Part shown: piece by piece, positions 41,379 to 52,859 of the stretch
Position numbering within the stretch: the first letter of the stretch is position 1
How the letters are laid out: every line of letters begins with the position of its first letter
Assembly: GCA_037013685.1 (NCBI GenBank)
Contig: CM072887.1
Span: 38,305,154-38,369,153, forward strand
Direction of reading: 5' to 3'
Length of the DNA: 64,000 nt
DNA from: Acridotheres tristis
Taxonomy: Eukaryota > Chordata > Aves > Passeriformes > Sturnidae
The notes under the pieces: generated by a model
The model's database searches: none
The model's input: only the letters and a program-made list of their open reading frames with translations
Told to the model about the DNA's origin: nothing
Position numbers and translations under genes: made by a program

Positions 41379-43725
41379 GGTGTATACAGCATATTTATAT
41401 ATGTATAACTACATTGTTCTCTTCCTAGTGTTAACCTACCCCTTCCTTCAATTTAGCAGCTTCACATCTTCATGAAAATCTTTTCCAAAGCTACACATGC
41501 AGCATTAGCAGAGGTATACGTGTAGGTTTCTTTGCAAGTACTAGCTACCACCAGCCAGGACTGTGGCTTTGTATTTCATGGAGCAAAGAGAAAATTATAA
41601 TGGCCTGTAGCTTTCTAACTACCTCTGCAGACTAACTGCAGTGAGTCTCCTTCCCCCAGATGTGGCAAAGGCAGGTGTGTGGCTAGGGCACAGTTATCTT
41701 CCTGTGTAGCTTTGAATCTGTAGGGCTGTGTGCTGACATTGTCAGTGTGCTATAGGCCCTTCATCAGGTCAGGTTCTTGTGTCTCCTGTGCACCTTCAAC
41801 TCCTTGCCTAAACCTTAGCAAGTGGCTCTTGCATATGGCACTGAAATCCCAAGTACCTTCAAGTGCCAAGGTAAGCATATACAGTTTTAAACTAACAGGC
41901 TCTGCAAGTCAAAGGAAAAGTAATACAATAATAGCCAACATTCAAATAGGCCCTTCTGCAGATCAGTATCTGGATATTAAGAATGAACCTTTTTCAGGTA
42001 CCATGACCAGAACCTAATGCAGTCCACATGATCCACCTCAAAATCCTACATGGGCCACAGCACCATCTCCTGGAATCAAAAGTTTCAGTGCAAGAAAATG
42101 CTGCACTTCTTCAAGTACTGTGAACAGAATCAAGCAAAACAAACAAAAAAATCCACCAACATCTCCAAAACACTGTAGGCAAGGGGCTGGAGTTAGCGAA
42201 TGCAAAAATTGGCCTGCACAACGTTTCTCGTGTTTCCAAGAAATTACTGAGGTTCTTAAGAAATACAGGCATATCAACGAAGAAGACAGAACCGTCCACA
42301 GCTCACTCCACACAGCTGAGGACACTCTTCATGCTCTGCTGGCAGGTGAAGCTGTTAGTTACCACTTCTAAGACAAGACTTCCCACAGTGCAAATCTGGA
42401 AACCTGGTTTAGGTTGGCCCTTGAAAGAGACAACAAGTATTCATGCAGTCTTATACAGATGGCACAAAAGACCTTAAAAGCAGTAGGAAGACCACAGATT
42501 CAATTGTTTCTATACAGCCTCTAGGAGTGAATGCTCCTAGTCCCACTTACAGCAAGGTTCACACAAAGTTGAAGTCATTAGCTTTTTTTCCCCCAAAGAC
42601 AGCTGTAGAGCTTGCATGGGCTAAACTCTGTTAAAACAGAGACCTACCATCTGAACATACTAATTTGCAATCTTTAGTTCCAAAACATAATATTAGAAAG
42701 TGATTAACAACATAAAGAGCAGATCTGCAAATCCTGAATAATAATTATAGCATAAGCCTATCTTGGCTGTATCTATACTGAAGGAAATATAACAGAAAAA
42801 AAATGCAGGTGAATAGTAAAAGCAAGAAATAAATCAGACTTGGCATGAGCAAAGCCTAGAAAGCCAACCTGATTGCATACAGAGCAGTCAGATTTGTTAC
42901 TCTAACATAACAACTACAAGACTAAAACAAAGACATAATCATGACTATGAAAAAGGAGCTATTTGTAAAGATAGTGGTTTTCTGATATTCAGCCTGTGCT
43001 CATGCAGAGTTTGCCTTCTTCACGTCTTCACTCTATCATTTTTCAACTTTCTTCTCTAAACTTAAGTAGGCCTTCCCTTAAAGGCTGTATGTCTCTTAGT
43101 ACTTTTCTGAGGATTTTTTCCTCTTTCATTTTTTATAATTATTACTTCACAGTGCTATCATGTATGACTCCTCCACTCCTGGTCCTATTGTACTGGTTTT
43201 AACTTTCCAGTGTTTTATCTGGGCCCAACACATACTGAAAAAAAAGTAAGAATCAATTCATTACCAGCTTCCCCCCAGCTCTGATACAGTACTCAAGTAA
43301 AACACAGTTTGCGTGGCTTTAATACAGCTTGACACTTGAAATACAACTGCTCATTCCACATGTGATCAGACATACTAGGAATGGACTTAGGAGCACAAGC
43401 TCCTAATGCCCAATGTGTGGGCACACCTTAAATGTCAACATTATTACCCATCACACTGTGACTGAAGTGATAAACACACAAACCAACTGTATTCTAGCCC
43501 ATCACACCCAGACAGCATCTCTCTGCTCCTCCTCCAGCATAAAGCCACAACTGTTGCTCACTGAGTTGCCAAGCTTTCTACATCATCATTAAAAACAGGA
43601 TTATGCTCAAATAGTACAGAAACTTTAGGGCCACAGGCTGAAAACACTTAGTGACTTCATTAATGGATAAGTGCTTCATTAGACATTAGAGTCTCACTTC
43701 TTGTGCATTAATAACACAATGCCTT

Positions 43726-43750
43726 AAAAAAAATAAATAAATAAATAAAT
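43726..43750. repeat. (AAAT)n microsatellite
   Basis: An A run followed by five AAAT-type tetranucleotide units. A related ATTTATTTATTTAATATTTATTTATTT tract lies about 240 bases further right at 43,990-44,018. Confidence 0.92.
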
Positions 43751-46700
43751 CTGCATTTTCATGTCACTTGCCTTTTGCATTTCTCCTCCCTTCCCTCACA
43801 GAAGCACTGGACACCTAGATATGCTCAGAAACTATCCAAGGTGCTATCATCAACACAACTCATCGTCCTGTCAACACAGAGTGATCAGGTGAATGTGGAC
43901 ACTATAACAGGGGACCAGGACTCTCCCTCACATTTCATAGTAAGGATAGATGTACATTCCTTTGCTGACCAGGAACAGGGAAGCAGCTTCATTTATTTAT
44001 TTAATATTTATTTATTTGCAGAAGGAAGAAAAAGGCAATGAAAAACCAAACTGAAACCATGCAATGCATTCCTAGTAAATCCAGGAGATTCACACCTATT
44101 TTCATTCTACCAGAAGTTTAAAGGAAACCTGCAAAGCTTTTACTTTTTTTGTTTCACTTCCTTTATAATCCTCTCACCTTTATGCTGTCCTCCCTATTTA
44201 GCTTTTTCTTCAAGTGTGAGGAGGCATCCCAAATCAAGGGTCTTCCTCCTCTGTGAGCCAGGGTTCTCCATTTCCCAGGCAGCACCTGACCAGTCAGGGG
44301 AGCACCTGAGGCAGCTGAAGACCAGGTTCTCCAAAGACTAGTCCTAGTCCTCCCTGGAAGGCCACTCAGGCCCACTGTGCAGTCAGGAAGATGTCTTCAT
44401 TGAAGGTCATTTTCAGAGCTCCTCTTTCCCCATTGCCTCTCAAGGTAGAGAGACAGCAACCACCAAGTATGGACTCAGCCAACTGCACAACTCTTTTCCA
44501 TTTAACAGCAGTTGCTACGTTGAGTTAGCACTTCTAGTACACTGGAGTATCTGCAGGTGATCTGCAGGCTGGGGCCAGCCAGGATGGACACAGATGGAAA
44601 TGAGGCTACAGCACTGTCATCATGAGAACTACTCTGCAACTTTATGGAGCCCAAAGCAGAGTCTCAAACACTTATCACAAAGCTTCAAGATACGTTTGTC
44701 CTTGAAATGCTGGTTATTTAACCAAAGCACCATTTTTAATAGCTACTCAGGAGACTTCTTCACTGCTTTTTTTGCTGAAATTATGATTCCTGTCTCACTG
44801 GGTGTTTTTACAGCATTACCATTCATGCTACATGACCAGCATAGCTGAAATATCTAAGTGCCCACAAATAATTAAAAAGTCATCTCCACTTTTTAAATGT
44901 TTGGATAAATTTATTTATAGGGCAAGTTGGCAATTCCCCCGAAGTCATACCTTCCAACCAAAGCATCTATGTCAGGTACTTAAAATATCACCCTTTTCCC
45001 TATGGCTCTGCCTCTCACGTCAGCTGGGATAGCTTTTTTCCCCTAGAATGCAGATAGTGACCTCAAGACTTGCTAGCAGCAGCTAAAGACCAAGCTGTAC
45101 TAGGCAGTACTGCAGGGCTGGGCAGAAAAGGCCCCTCCTACTTGGAAACACCAACTCAGCTTAATGCTCAAGCACTGGCCTTTGTATTTTACTTCAACCA
45201 AGGCTCATAAACTCATACCCAGGCACACACTAGCACAGCACTCTAAAACAAGTGGGAAAAGAAACGCTCCTCAACAGTCTTTACGATACAATGGATGGAA
45301 AGGCATGTCAGCACCAAAGCCTGAGGAAGGTATTTTTTCCAGAGAGTGCTTACAACACTGTTCCAACAACAGCATATATACTTGCCCCCCATCTCTCTCC
45401 CCAAACATTTTGGATCCTCCTTAGCTTTACATTTTTCCACCAGTCTTAGAATGCAGCTTCACATAAATTGAAGTAAGTTCATAAAACAGCCATCTTTTTC
45501 AGCATATTAAATCTGATCCTCTGAAAAAGTTAGACCCCATAGACTGTTCACAGCATCTGGAGGGCAGATCCTTGACTGTCTCAGAAGAAAGAGATTAAAA
45601 AAAATTAAACACAGGAAATTATTGGTAACCATTGAGCTAATCAACTTTGGAAAGCATGGTTCTTTTTTCATTAACAAAACCCTTAATAAGCTGTTGATGC
45701 AATTCTTTTGTCCTTTTTTTTTTCTTGGTGACACAAACTTCTTCCTGTGAATGAAGTCAAAAGGATCACTTATTTCTGTGTTATTACAGTATCGGCACAA
45801 AACCCAAGCAGTACAATAATTCCTTTCCCATGCCCTCACAAACACATAAGCCTCTGTCGCTAAAAACCTTAACTCTGATTAGCCAGATCTTCCAGAGTAT
45901 GATCCAGAGAGGGCTTGTTTGTTTCAGAGATCAGAAGCTAAGTGGAAAGAAAAGAATGCTCAGGACACAGAGGACGGAGAAAAGTAAGTAAGTATGTGAG
46001 AAACTGGAGCCACAAATCACATACACAAGTGAAGAACTGCCAAGACAAGAACTGCTTTGCTTTTCTACCTGCATCAGAGAAACACAAATATAAACTACAG
46101 TGTTCAGAGCTCTAAGGAATCACAATATTCACTTGCTTAATAAAACAACAACTGGAATAAATACTCTAGCTAATTGCATTGAGAAGACAGTATTTGGAAA
46201 ACTAATTCAGAAGTTGGGTGCAATTCTGACTTTCATTACATCAATGTAAGCCTTCAATAACAGGATAGAGTTTGGTTTCCTGTGTCAGATGATCCCAAAT
46301 TAAGATTTAATAATAATCAGAACTTAATACTAAATTTCAAAACAAATGTGAATGCTAACCAGTCACACAAATCAAGTGAAGAACAGTTTAGTATTAACTG
46401 GTCCCCCTAGTAATCACTAAGGAAGTATCCCTTGCATAGAAGTGACCCTCAAGAGGGCTTTGATTAGTAATAACTAAGACTATCAAAACCTTGAAAACAT
46501 TTCCTTATGCACATGATTAACTTCTATGCAAATAGTCAGTACCATCGAAATAAAAAAAATAGCAATCACATCTTAAAAGTTACTTGTGGGCAGACAGGAG
46601 TTCAACTTTGTCTCTCGAAGAGTTTTGCAACAATTCTCTCTTTAGAGACCAGTTTTGTAAAGCACAGAAAACTCTCAATTATAACTCTCATTTGTGACAA

Positions 46701-49700
46701 TGGAGACCATTTGAACAACTGGACCACAGGGGAAGTTGAAGAAATGCATTTATTTATCTTCATACAAAATGCAAATTGAGAAAGAGCAGTCCAGTGAGAA
46801 TTTACAGATTACTCCTTCCTTGAATCCATCATACTCAAAAATCTCTGCAAGAAAATTTCCAAAATACTGTATTGCACTCTATCCAGAAACCACTGGAAAA
46901 TTGTGAGCAGCATTACTGTATAATTTAGGCACAAGATCATATTGCATTTGGTCCTGACAACCATCCATATTTTATTTGTTTGTTTTTAAACCAACACTCT
47001 CCATTTTCACATCTTCTACACTAGCTTTCAACACATTCATAGAAAAAAAGTAATTCACAGAAAAAGGACCTTTCTTCAGTTTTTTTGTGCTACAATTTTG
47101 AGCAAAAGGGTTATTACCAGAAGGGAAGTCCTCTGCTTCAAATTCAGCTGAAAAATATCTTTGTCATTTGACTTGCACTGAAGCCTGAAAGATCTGGTCA
47201 AAAGTCAGGAGTCATCTGCTGAAATACAGCTGTCTACATCCATGCTAGATGTTTGGACTACTTTTATATTCAATTGGCAGAAACAGCACTTCTCAGATCT
47301 GATTCTGCTGACTAAATGTAGACTTCCACTTCAGGAAGAGATGAATTGATCCCTAGAAATTTTCTGCTTCCTGACTATAAAGGGAGTGCAGAGAGCTGAG
47401 TTTCAACACACAAATCCCACCTTCTCCATGCTGGGTATCACGCTGAACAGCTATATCTGGTTTCTCCGCTAGGGCCTTATCAGCTTTGCTGGAATTTCTG
47501 ACATTTTAACTGGTACAAATAAACCAGTGTAGTTACCCTAAGCTTCATGCACAATCAAGATAAAGAAAGAAGCACCTCTGAGAAGCAATTCAGCTCAAGT
47601 AAGAACCTGAATTCTCCCCAAAAGATGCCACTGTGTCGTCAAGATTATGAGAATGAGCCTACCCCTTAATAAGGTGGAGCAGTGAAGTGCCTTGAATTAG
47701 ACAGACAGGTTCAGGCTGTTGCTGCTGAGAAGGTGGGAGATACGGAGCAGCCTCATCCCTTATCTCCTCTCCACACCAGTGAGGCTGAAACACACGGCAT
47801 CAGATCCCACAATAAAAGGCGAGGTGAGGTTACAGTATGGATTACAGAGTCCTTCATAAAACACTTTGAAGGAGAATCAAAACAAAGCCACACCACGGAA
47901 GTTTGAAAAATCTGTATTGTGGCCTACATAGTGTCTATCCTCCCACAGCTTCGCCAAGTGAGGATAAACAAGAGCTGAATGAAACTCTGCAAGCGCACAC
48001 TTCTGTTGGCCAAATATCCAGAACAGTCTGGAGCAGCTAAGAATTAGTCCACACTCTCTTAGTATTTAAAAACAGAAGTGCAGACCCTCAAAAGGGTCTG
48101 GGACTCCTCTGTTAGCAACACCTGCTGCCAGCTGACCAGATAACATAGAAGAATAAGATGGCAGACCTGGATCCAGGCTCTCTCATTCACACTTCTGCCA
48201 CTGAAAGAAGTCACCTCGTTAGCTGAGGACAGCCGGGCTTCCGCATTCAGCTTCTGCAGGAACACAGGATTTGGCAGCCTCCAGAAATCTGAGCTCTCTG
48301 TTTTTCTTCCCTTGGTTTACTAATGCCCATTTTGCCTTCTCTGCCTCCCTGCTCCAAATGAACGCACATTTTAATGCTAAGCCCCAGGTGTTACACAGTT
48401 TCTCCATACTTCCAGGCAAACACCACACACTTGCCCTCCAAACTTAGCAAGTATGCCTTCTCCACAGAGGTAGTAAACCTGCTGTAAGAGCACAATGCTT
48501 CATAGTAAGATGCTTAAGCTTAATAAAAAAAAAAAAATCTTCCCATCTCATGCCTTAAGAAAGTCTCACACCCACCATCTTAACACAAAAATACATTCCC
48601 TACAAGACTGTGATACATTGCACACTCTTAATGGTTTCTACAGTTACATAGGCACAGACAATGTAATTAACAAGCAACATTCCTTCTTGTAAAAAAGGAG
48701 GAAGAAAATAAACAGAAGTTCACAAAAATATATTTAAGCTCAGAAATAAAACTACGTTTTTTAACCTAATTTTCATTATTTACTATGTGAGAAAAGAAAG
48801 ACCCTGGATTACCAAGGTGCAAAACACAAGTTTTCAATCTGTCTGATTTGCAACATACATCGTGTCCCCTTATGAGGAAAATGATACCTTATTTACTCCC
48901 TTTAGATACACATCAATACTTTATCAAGTATTTTTTTTTCACTTTCCATTTCATTTGTTTTGTGCATACTGAAATCAAGAACAATCCTGGGTTAAAGTTA
49001 TATTATGTTTTCTGTTTCTTGTTACATAACCAGAAGTGTTACAGAAAATATTGTTATGGAGTTAAAAAATAATAAAAAAGGCACTTAAAAAAATTCTAAC
49101 CAGAAAAGCATCACTGCATCACAATAATGTGTAAGGTGCTTCTACACCCACTACTGGCATACATTTAAATTAAAATTATATATAATCTACACCAAACTTT
49201 CTGAATGCTGAATGCCCTTTCTGCATTTAACCTCCTCCATTGCTGACAAAGAGGTAAGATTTTCCAGGTTAGTAACAGCAAAATTCCACATTTTGCAAAA
49301 ACACTGAATGCTGTCATGCATATAAAGTCATTGTCAGGGTCTGAAAATGTCCCTCCCATGTCAAGATTAAGTCTTAAGCAGAGAAGTGGCAAGACAATAT
49401 GAACATGTTATTTTCTTGTGGGAGAGCCAAGCAATTAAAAACCAACAACCACATAAACCCTAAACCATATCTTTTGAGACAAATGATGAATTTCAGTGCT
49501 CCTTTCTAATGAAACCAGAAGAACACATCAACTACTGTGCTGGAAATATTTCCCTGCAAAACCAGACACATCCATGGTGGTAAGGGAATCTCATGATGTA
49601 GGTGATTTGTGACATTGTGATCTTTCACATCATTTACAAAAAGGGCCACAGACTCCATGTTGGAAAACACACTCATGCCATCCCTCTGTGCTCAGTGTAC

Positions 49701-50394
49701 ACCTGCCCAGGCAAAAACACCATGTTTCTGAATTTGAGCATGCACAGAGACATACTCACACCGTCATCTGAACCCACCACACACCCACCATCTCCCACCA
49801 GAGCCACTCGCAACAGCCTGAAACACTGCTCTGAATCCAACCGGAATTTTCCTCTCCTCTCTGCATTACAGCCACAAGCCCAAAGCCCTGTAGCTCAGCT
49901 TGGTTCATCTGGGCCCACTTCGTTAAAATAAACACAAAGGAAGGGAACCCACTGGGCTGGCTGAACAACAAGAAATTCGGCTGCAGAACTCCCTCACACT
50001 TATGCGCACAGCCGATTCTACACCAGGCGCCTGCTACGTTCATATTATTTTGTCAAAAAGTACGGAGCAGCTTTCACCACAAATACTTGGAGCTCGAAAA
50101 TTGCAGCAAAACCAACTTCAGCTGGGTGCAAAGGGCGCTACAAGAGCGGCGTTTGAAGCCCCAACGTGACGCAACTGAAATGTACCAGGGACAGGGGCTC
50201 GCTGCAGGACACTGGCCCCACGCAAAGCCACAAGGTATGTACTGGGTGCCTATAGCTCATCCGCTGCCCCGGCTAGGAGCGCCCTGCAAACACATTTACA
50301 CGAGCTACAAATCAATGAGGCACCGTGGCTGTGCCCATGCCAGTGACAAACTGCAGTGGGGAAGGGAGCCTGGGCTGCTTGGCAGACCTGCCAT

Positions 50395-50720
50395 TCCCCT
50401 CGGCCACGCTCCCGCACGCCCTTCCCTCACCCCTTCCCCCCTGACGAGTCCGGCGTGGCTGCCGTGGGAGCAGCCCCGCAGCCCTGCGCCCGGCGCTGGG
50501 AGCAGCCCGGCCTAGGCGCCCGAGCCACCCCAGAGTGGGTGGGCTGCAGGAGGCCGGCCGGGCCGGCTCGTCCCCGCCGTGGGCTGCCAGCCGCCCGGCC
50601 ACCTGCAGGCCTCCGCCGCCCTACCTTGCTCCTCGCCGGCCCCAAAGCAGGCTCTGGGGTCCTCGGGGGGGAGCGGGGCTCCGCCGCCCTCCAGGGCTTT
50701 GCGTTTCTTCGACATCTGGT
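50395..50720 (-). promoter_or_regulatory. CpG island over the candidate first exon and intron 1 start
   Basis: This stretch is strongly GC-rich with many CpG dinucleotides (CGGCGTGG, GCCCGGCGC, GGCCGGCCGGG). It stands out sharply from the AT-rich DNA on its left. It covers the candidate exon and the first 230 bases of the presumed intron. CpG-island promoters in vertebrates usually extend into intron 1, which fits a minus-strand gene. No TATA box was recognised. Unmethylated-island status is inferred from CpG density only. Confidence 0.65.
50625..50715 (-). CDS. Candidate first coding exon, 30 codons, gene not identified
   Basis: The minus strand has an ATG at 50,715 followed by 30 codons (MSKKRKALEGGG, then a Pro/Glu/Gly-rich stretch ending in GEEQ) plus one extra base. 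It then reaches the splice donor AAG|GTAGGG, with the intron starting at 50,624. Reading past the donor gives only GC-rich, low-quality peptide, which supports splicing there. The exon sits in a CpG island with a pyrimidine-rich leader, as expected of a vertebrate first exon. The SKKRK cluster is basic and resembles a nuclear-localisation signal, but 30 residues contain no domain. The Kozak context is weak (C at -3, T at +4). The frame stays open upstream of the ATG through the stretch I read, with no other ATG there. No second exon is visible down to position 1, so intron 1 would exceed 50 kb. The gene is not named because I cannot match the peptide with confidence. An N-terminus conserved in other birds would confirm it. 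Confidence 0.55.
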
Positions 50721-50740
50721 CGGTGTTTGGGAGTTGAGTT

Positions 50741-50835
50741 TCTCCTCTCTCTCTCTCCGGGGAGATGAGTGTATGTAGAGAGAGAGGGAGAGTGTGAGGG
50801 AGAGAGACACAGGGAGGGAGAGAGAGAGATTGAAA
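50741..50835. repeat. GA-rich (CT on minus strand) simple-repeat tract in the presumed 5' leader
   Basis: The plus strand carries nearly unbroken GAGA-type sequence from about 50,758 to 50,831, and a CTCTCT run just before it at 50,744-50,757. Read on the minus strand this is a pyrimidine-rich tract 30-120 bases upstream of the candidate ATG. Such CT-rich tracts are common in CpG-island promoters and 5' UTRs. They can form non-B DNA or vary in length. Confidence 0.75.
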
Positions 50836-51083
50836 GAAATCGCTGCCTAAAGAGAGGGGAAGAGACTTTGGAGTGGCTGGAGAGCAAGTAGGAGGCAGGG
50901 ACTAAGTGGAGAAATCCTACAAATCACAATCCCATCAATTCAGCCCCACGTCTAGAGGGGCTGCTGAGGTCTCCCCCTTCCTTGCTCATTCATCTGAGTG
51001 TGTGAGTGAAAATTAAAGATAGAGGTAATAGTCCTCTGCTGCTTTTCCAAATGTTAGCAGGTGGTGCTTTTTTTCCTTTTTAT

Positions 51084-51109
51084 GGGGGGTGGGGGGGGAG
51101 GAAGGAGGG
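51084..51109 (+). other. G-quadruplex-prone run 1
   Basis: Runs of six and eight G separated by one T, followed by GGAAGGAGGG, give at least four closely spaced G tracts on the plus strand. Four G tracts with short loops is the standard quadruplex pattern. It lies between the two halves of the CpG island, on the non-template strand for plus-strand transcription and the template strand for the minus-strand gene. Confidence 0.6.
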
Positions 51110-51152
51110 AGCTGATTGATATTATTTTCCTCTGCCGGGATTTCTTCTGGTT

Positions 51153-51172
51153 AAAAAAAAAAAAAAAAAAAA
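51153..51172 (+). repeat. A20 homopolymer inside the promoter region
   Basis: Twenty uninterrupted A residues sit directly against the following G-rich run. A poly(dA:dT) stretch of this length resists nucleosome wrapping and is likely to vary in length. No recognisable retroposed body lies next to it, so it is not called a retropseudogene tail. Confidence 0.9.
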
Positions 51173-51225
51173 GGGGAGGGGGGGTAAAAGCTGAATGGAT
51201 CGGGGGGGGGAGTTGGAAGGGGGGG
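51173..51225 (+). other. G-quadruplex-prone run 2
   Basis: Right after the A20 tract come GGGG, GGGGGGG, a run of nine G at 51,202-51,210 and a run of seven G at 51,219-51,225, with loops of 1 to about 20 bases. This is the densest G-run cluster in the window. Together with the neighbouring runs it could form several alternative quadruplexes. Confidence 0.6.
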
Positions 51226-51339
51226 TAGTGGCGTGTAGAGAGCGGGGGTAACGAGAGGATTAAAAAGAAAACCAGGAACAGAGGAGGAGGGACGAGAAGA
51301 GCCTGCAGGTGCAGGGAGGCAAAATTCCCTGCAGGGGTC

Positions 51340-51640
51340 ATGTGCTCTGGGAGCCGGAGATCCTCGGCTCCCCGGAGGCTGCCGGCGGGCAGGGGCGCGG
51401 CGCGGCGGGGGCTGCGGCCACCGCGCCCGGCACCTGCGGGAGCGGCGCGGGGCTGGCAGCAGGCACCGGCAACTCGCACCTTGCAAACTCCGCCGCCGAG
51501 TCAGTACCCCCGCAGCCGGTCTTTCTCACTCCCTTTGTAACCCTTTCGGCTCTGGGAACTAGATGTGCCCCTCCCCTGGGGAGTCCAGTCCAGTCCCGTC
51601 CCGTCCCCCGCCGCCCCCGACCTGCCCCCTATTACAGGCG
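51340..51640 (-). promoter_or_regulatory. Second half of the split CpG-island promoter
   Basis: This is a second dense CpG block (GGCGCGGCGCGGCGGGGG, CCGCGCCCGG, AGCGGCGCGGGG). It is separated from the exon-covering island by about 600 bases of GA-rich, poly-A and G-run sequence. It contains GC-box-like CCGCCCC sequence. Its place, 0.6-0.9 kb upstream of the candidate ATG on the minus strand, fits the core or proximal promoter. The open frames in it on both strands (for example a 172-codon plus-strand frame from 51,309) look like by-products of GC richness. The actual start site cannot be placed from sequence alone. Confidence 0.55.
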
Positions 51641-51673
51641 GATTTCAAAGCTTGCTAGAGGGTATTTGTTAGC

Positions 51674-51700
51674 GGGGGTGGGGGGGAGGAGGGGGCGAGG
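51674..51700 (+). other. G-quadruplex-prone run 3
   Basis: Runs of five, seven and five G with one- to five-base gaps lie at the outer edge of the upstream CpG block. The pattern meets the usual four-tract requirement if the long run is split. Confidence 0.5.
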
Positions 51701-52065
51701 ACACAACTTACCCTCCAAACTATGCACAAGCTCGTCTCTGCTTTCCCCTTCAGATCAACTTTACAGAGCAGATTCTCAGTTAGTCCGGGAGGCAAACAGG
51801 CAGGGGAGGAGAGGGGAAATTGTTTAGGAATAGCTGCTGCCAAGTGGGTGAAGTTCAGGGCACAATCCTGGCTCTTCCACGCTCCAGCAGCCCAGCATCT
51901 TCCCGGGGTCTGGAGAACAAGGTGTTCAACAAGTCTTCCTTATTACCCGAAATTGATTGATGATGGCTTTCCCGCCGGGCTGTATTTAACAAAACGATGC
52001 AGAGAGCTACTCTGACGAGCAGGAAATTTTAGAGGAGCTTGCAATATAGCTGCGGCTTTAATTTA

Positions 52066-52139
52066 TCTGTCTCTCTCTATACATACGTACTTACACACAT
52101 ACACATGCACACCTGTGTACGTGTGTATGTATATATAAA
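52066..52139. repeat. Alternating purine-pyrimidine (CA/TG, TA) inverted repeat
   Basis: CTCTCTCTAT runs into an ACATAC...CACACATACACATGCACAC arm and then CTGTGTACGTGTGTATGTATATATA. The right arm is an imperfect reverse complement of the left, so the strand could fold into a hairpin. Alternating CA/TG sequence also favours Z-DNA. It lies between the first and second CpG islands. Confidence 0.6.
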
Positions 52140-52587
52140 TAAAAAGATATAACTCTCTCAATACAACGTTGGGTCCACGGGATCTTAGAAAAGCTTGCCT
52201 GTCGGCTGCGTGGAAGTTAAAGAGTTTTTCTTAAGCAAAAGGGGCTGATGCTTGGACACATCTCACGTCCAACAGGAGGCAATGACGTCTGTAGCTTCAT
52301 TGCTATAACAGCACCAAGGCTGCAATTGCCATTCACTGAAATGATAAGGGGCGCTCAGACGTAAGCAGTCTGGACCTCTAGCAAGAGACTGAAGCGAAGA
52401 TGATTTTTTTCCCCTCCCAAAACAAATAATAATGCTAAAAAACACCTCAGGAAAGAGACGGGGAAACAGGGAAAGGAATCTAGGTCTTGCAGTCACACGC
52501 TTCTGCAACATGATCCTCTAGCACCAAAAACATTTAATTTTTGCAGCTGACTAGACTTTGGGAAATTTCAATATATTATGATTATTC

Positions 52588-52607
52588 GGGCGGGGGGAGG
52601 GGAGGGA
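52588..52607 (+). other. G-quadruplex-prone run 4
   Basis: GGGCGGGGGGAGGGGAGGG is a compact four-tract sequence with one-base loops, followed at once by a T14 run. It also contains a GGGCGGGG GC box, a possible SP/KLF site. It lies about 280 bases from the second CpG island. Confidence 0.6.
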
Positions 52608-52784
52608 TTTTTTTTTTTTTTCCCGTAATTATTTCTGTCTCTCTTCAAGCAGGCATTGATGAAAGCCGGGTAAAAGTGCCCTCCCCCCATCTTTCCAAAT
52701 ATATTTCGGCTCGGGTACATGCTGAAGTGTTTATGGCTAGATCTTCTTAAGTAGCAATTTCTTGCTGCAAAGGGTGCAAGGGTA

Positions 52785-52805
52785 TTTTTTTTTTTTTTTT
52801 TTTTT
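52785..52805. repeat. T21 homopolymer
   Basis: Twenty-one T residues lie about 60 bases before the second CpG island begins. No retroposed body was recognised beside it. Confidence 0.9.
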
Positions 52806-52859
52806 CTTAGCAGTGTAAGGCACTTAGAAATGAGAATGTAAAAAGCCTCTGGGAAGCAG

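Larger units (their letters stand above)
27479..50394. other. Presumed intron 1, first 23 kb from the exon side
   Basis: This is long AT-rich unique sequence with only A-rich tracts and microsatellites. No CR1, ERV or DNA transposon was recognised. Such repeat-poor sequence next to a first exon is where enhancers of large developmental genes often lie, but none can be proved by reading. The stretches 36,400-36,900 and 46,080-46,430 look the most motif-dense. Confidence 0.55.

Noticed and set aside
42053..42080. CTCF-like sequence on the minus strand (CCAGGAGATGGTGCTG)
   Set aside because: Two core positions disagree with the CTCF core, so it is weaker than the 21,189 site.
51309..51827. 172-codon plus-strand open frame across the upstream CpG block
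   Set aside because: Ala/Gly/Arg/Pro-rich composition follows the GC content; no domain, and equally long frames exist on the other strand.
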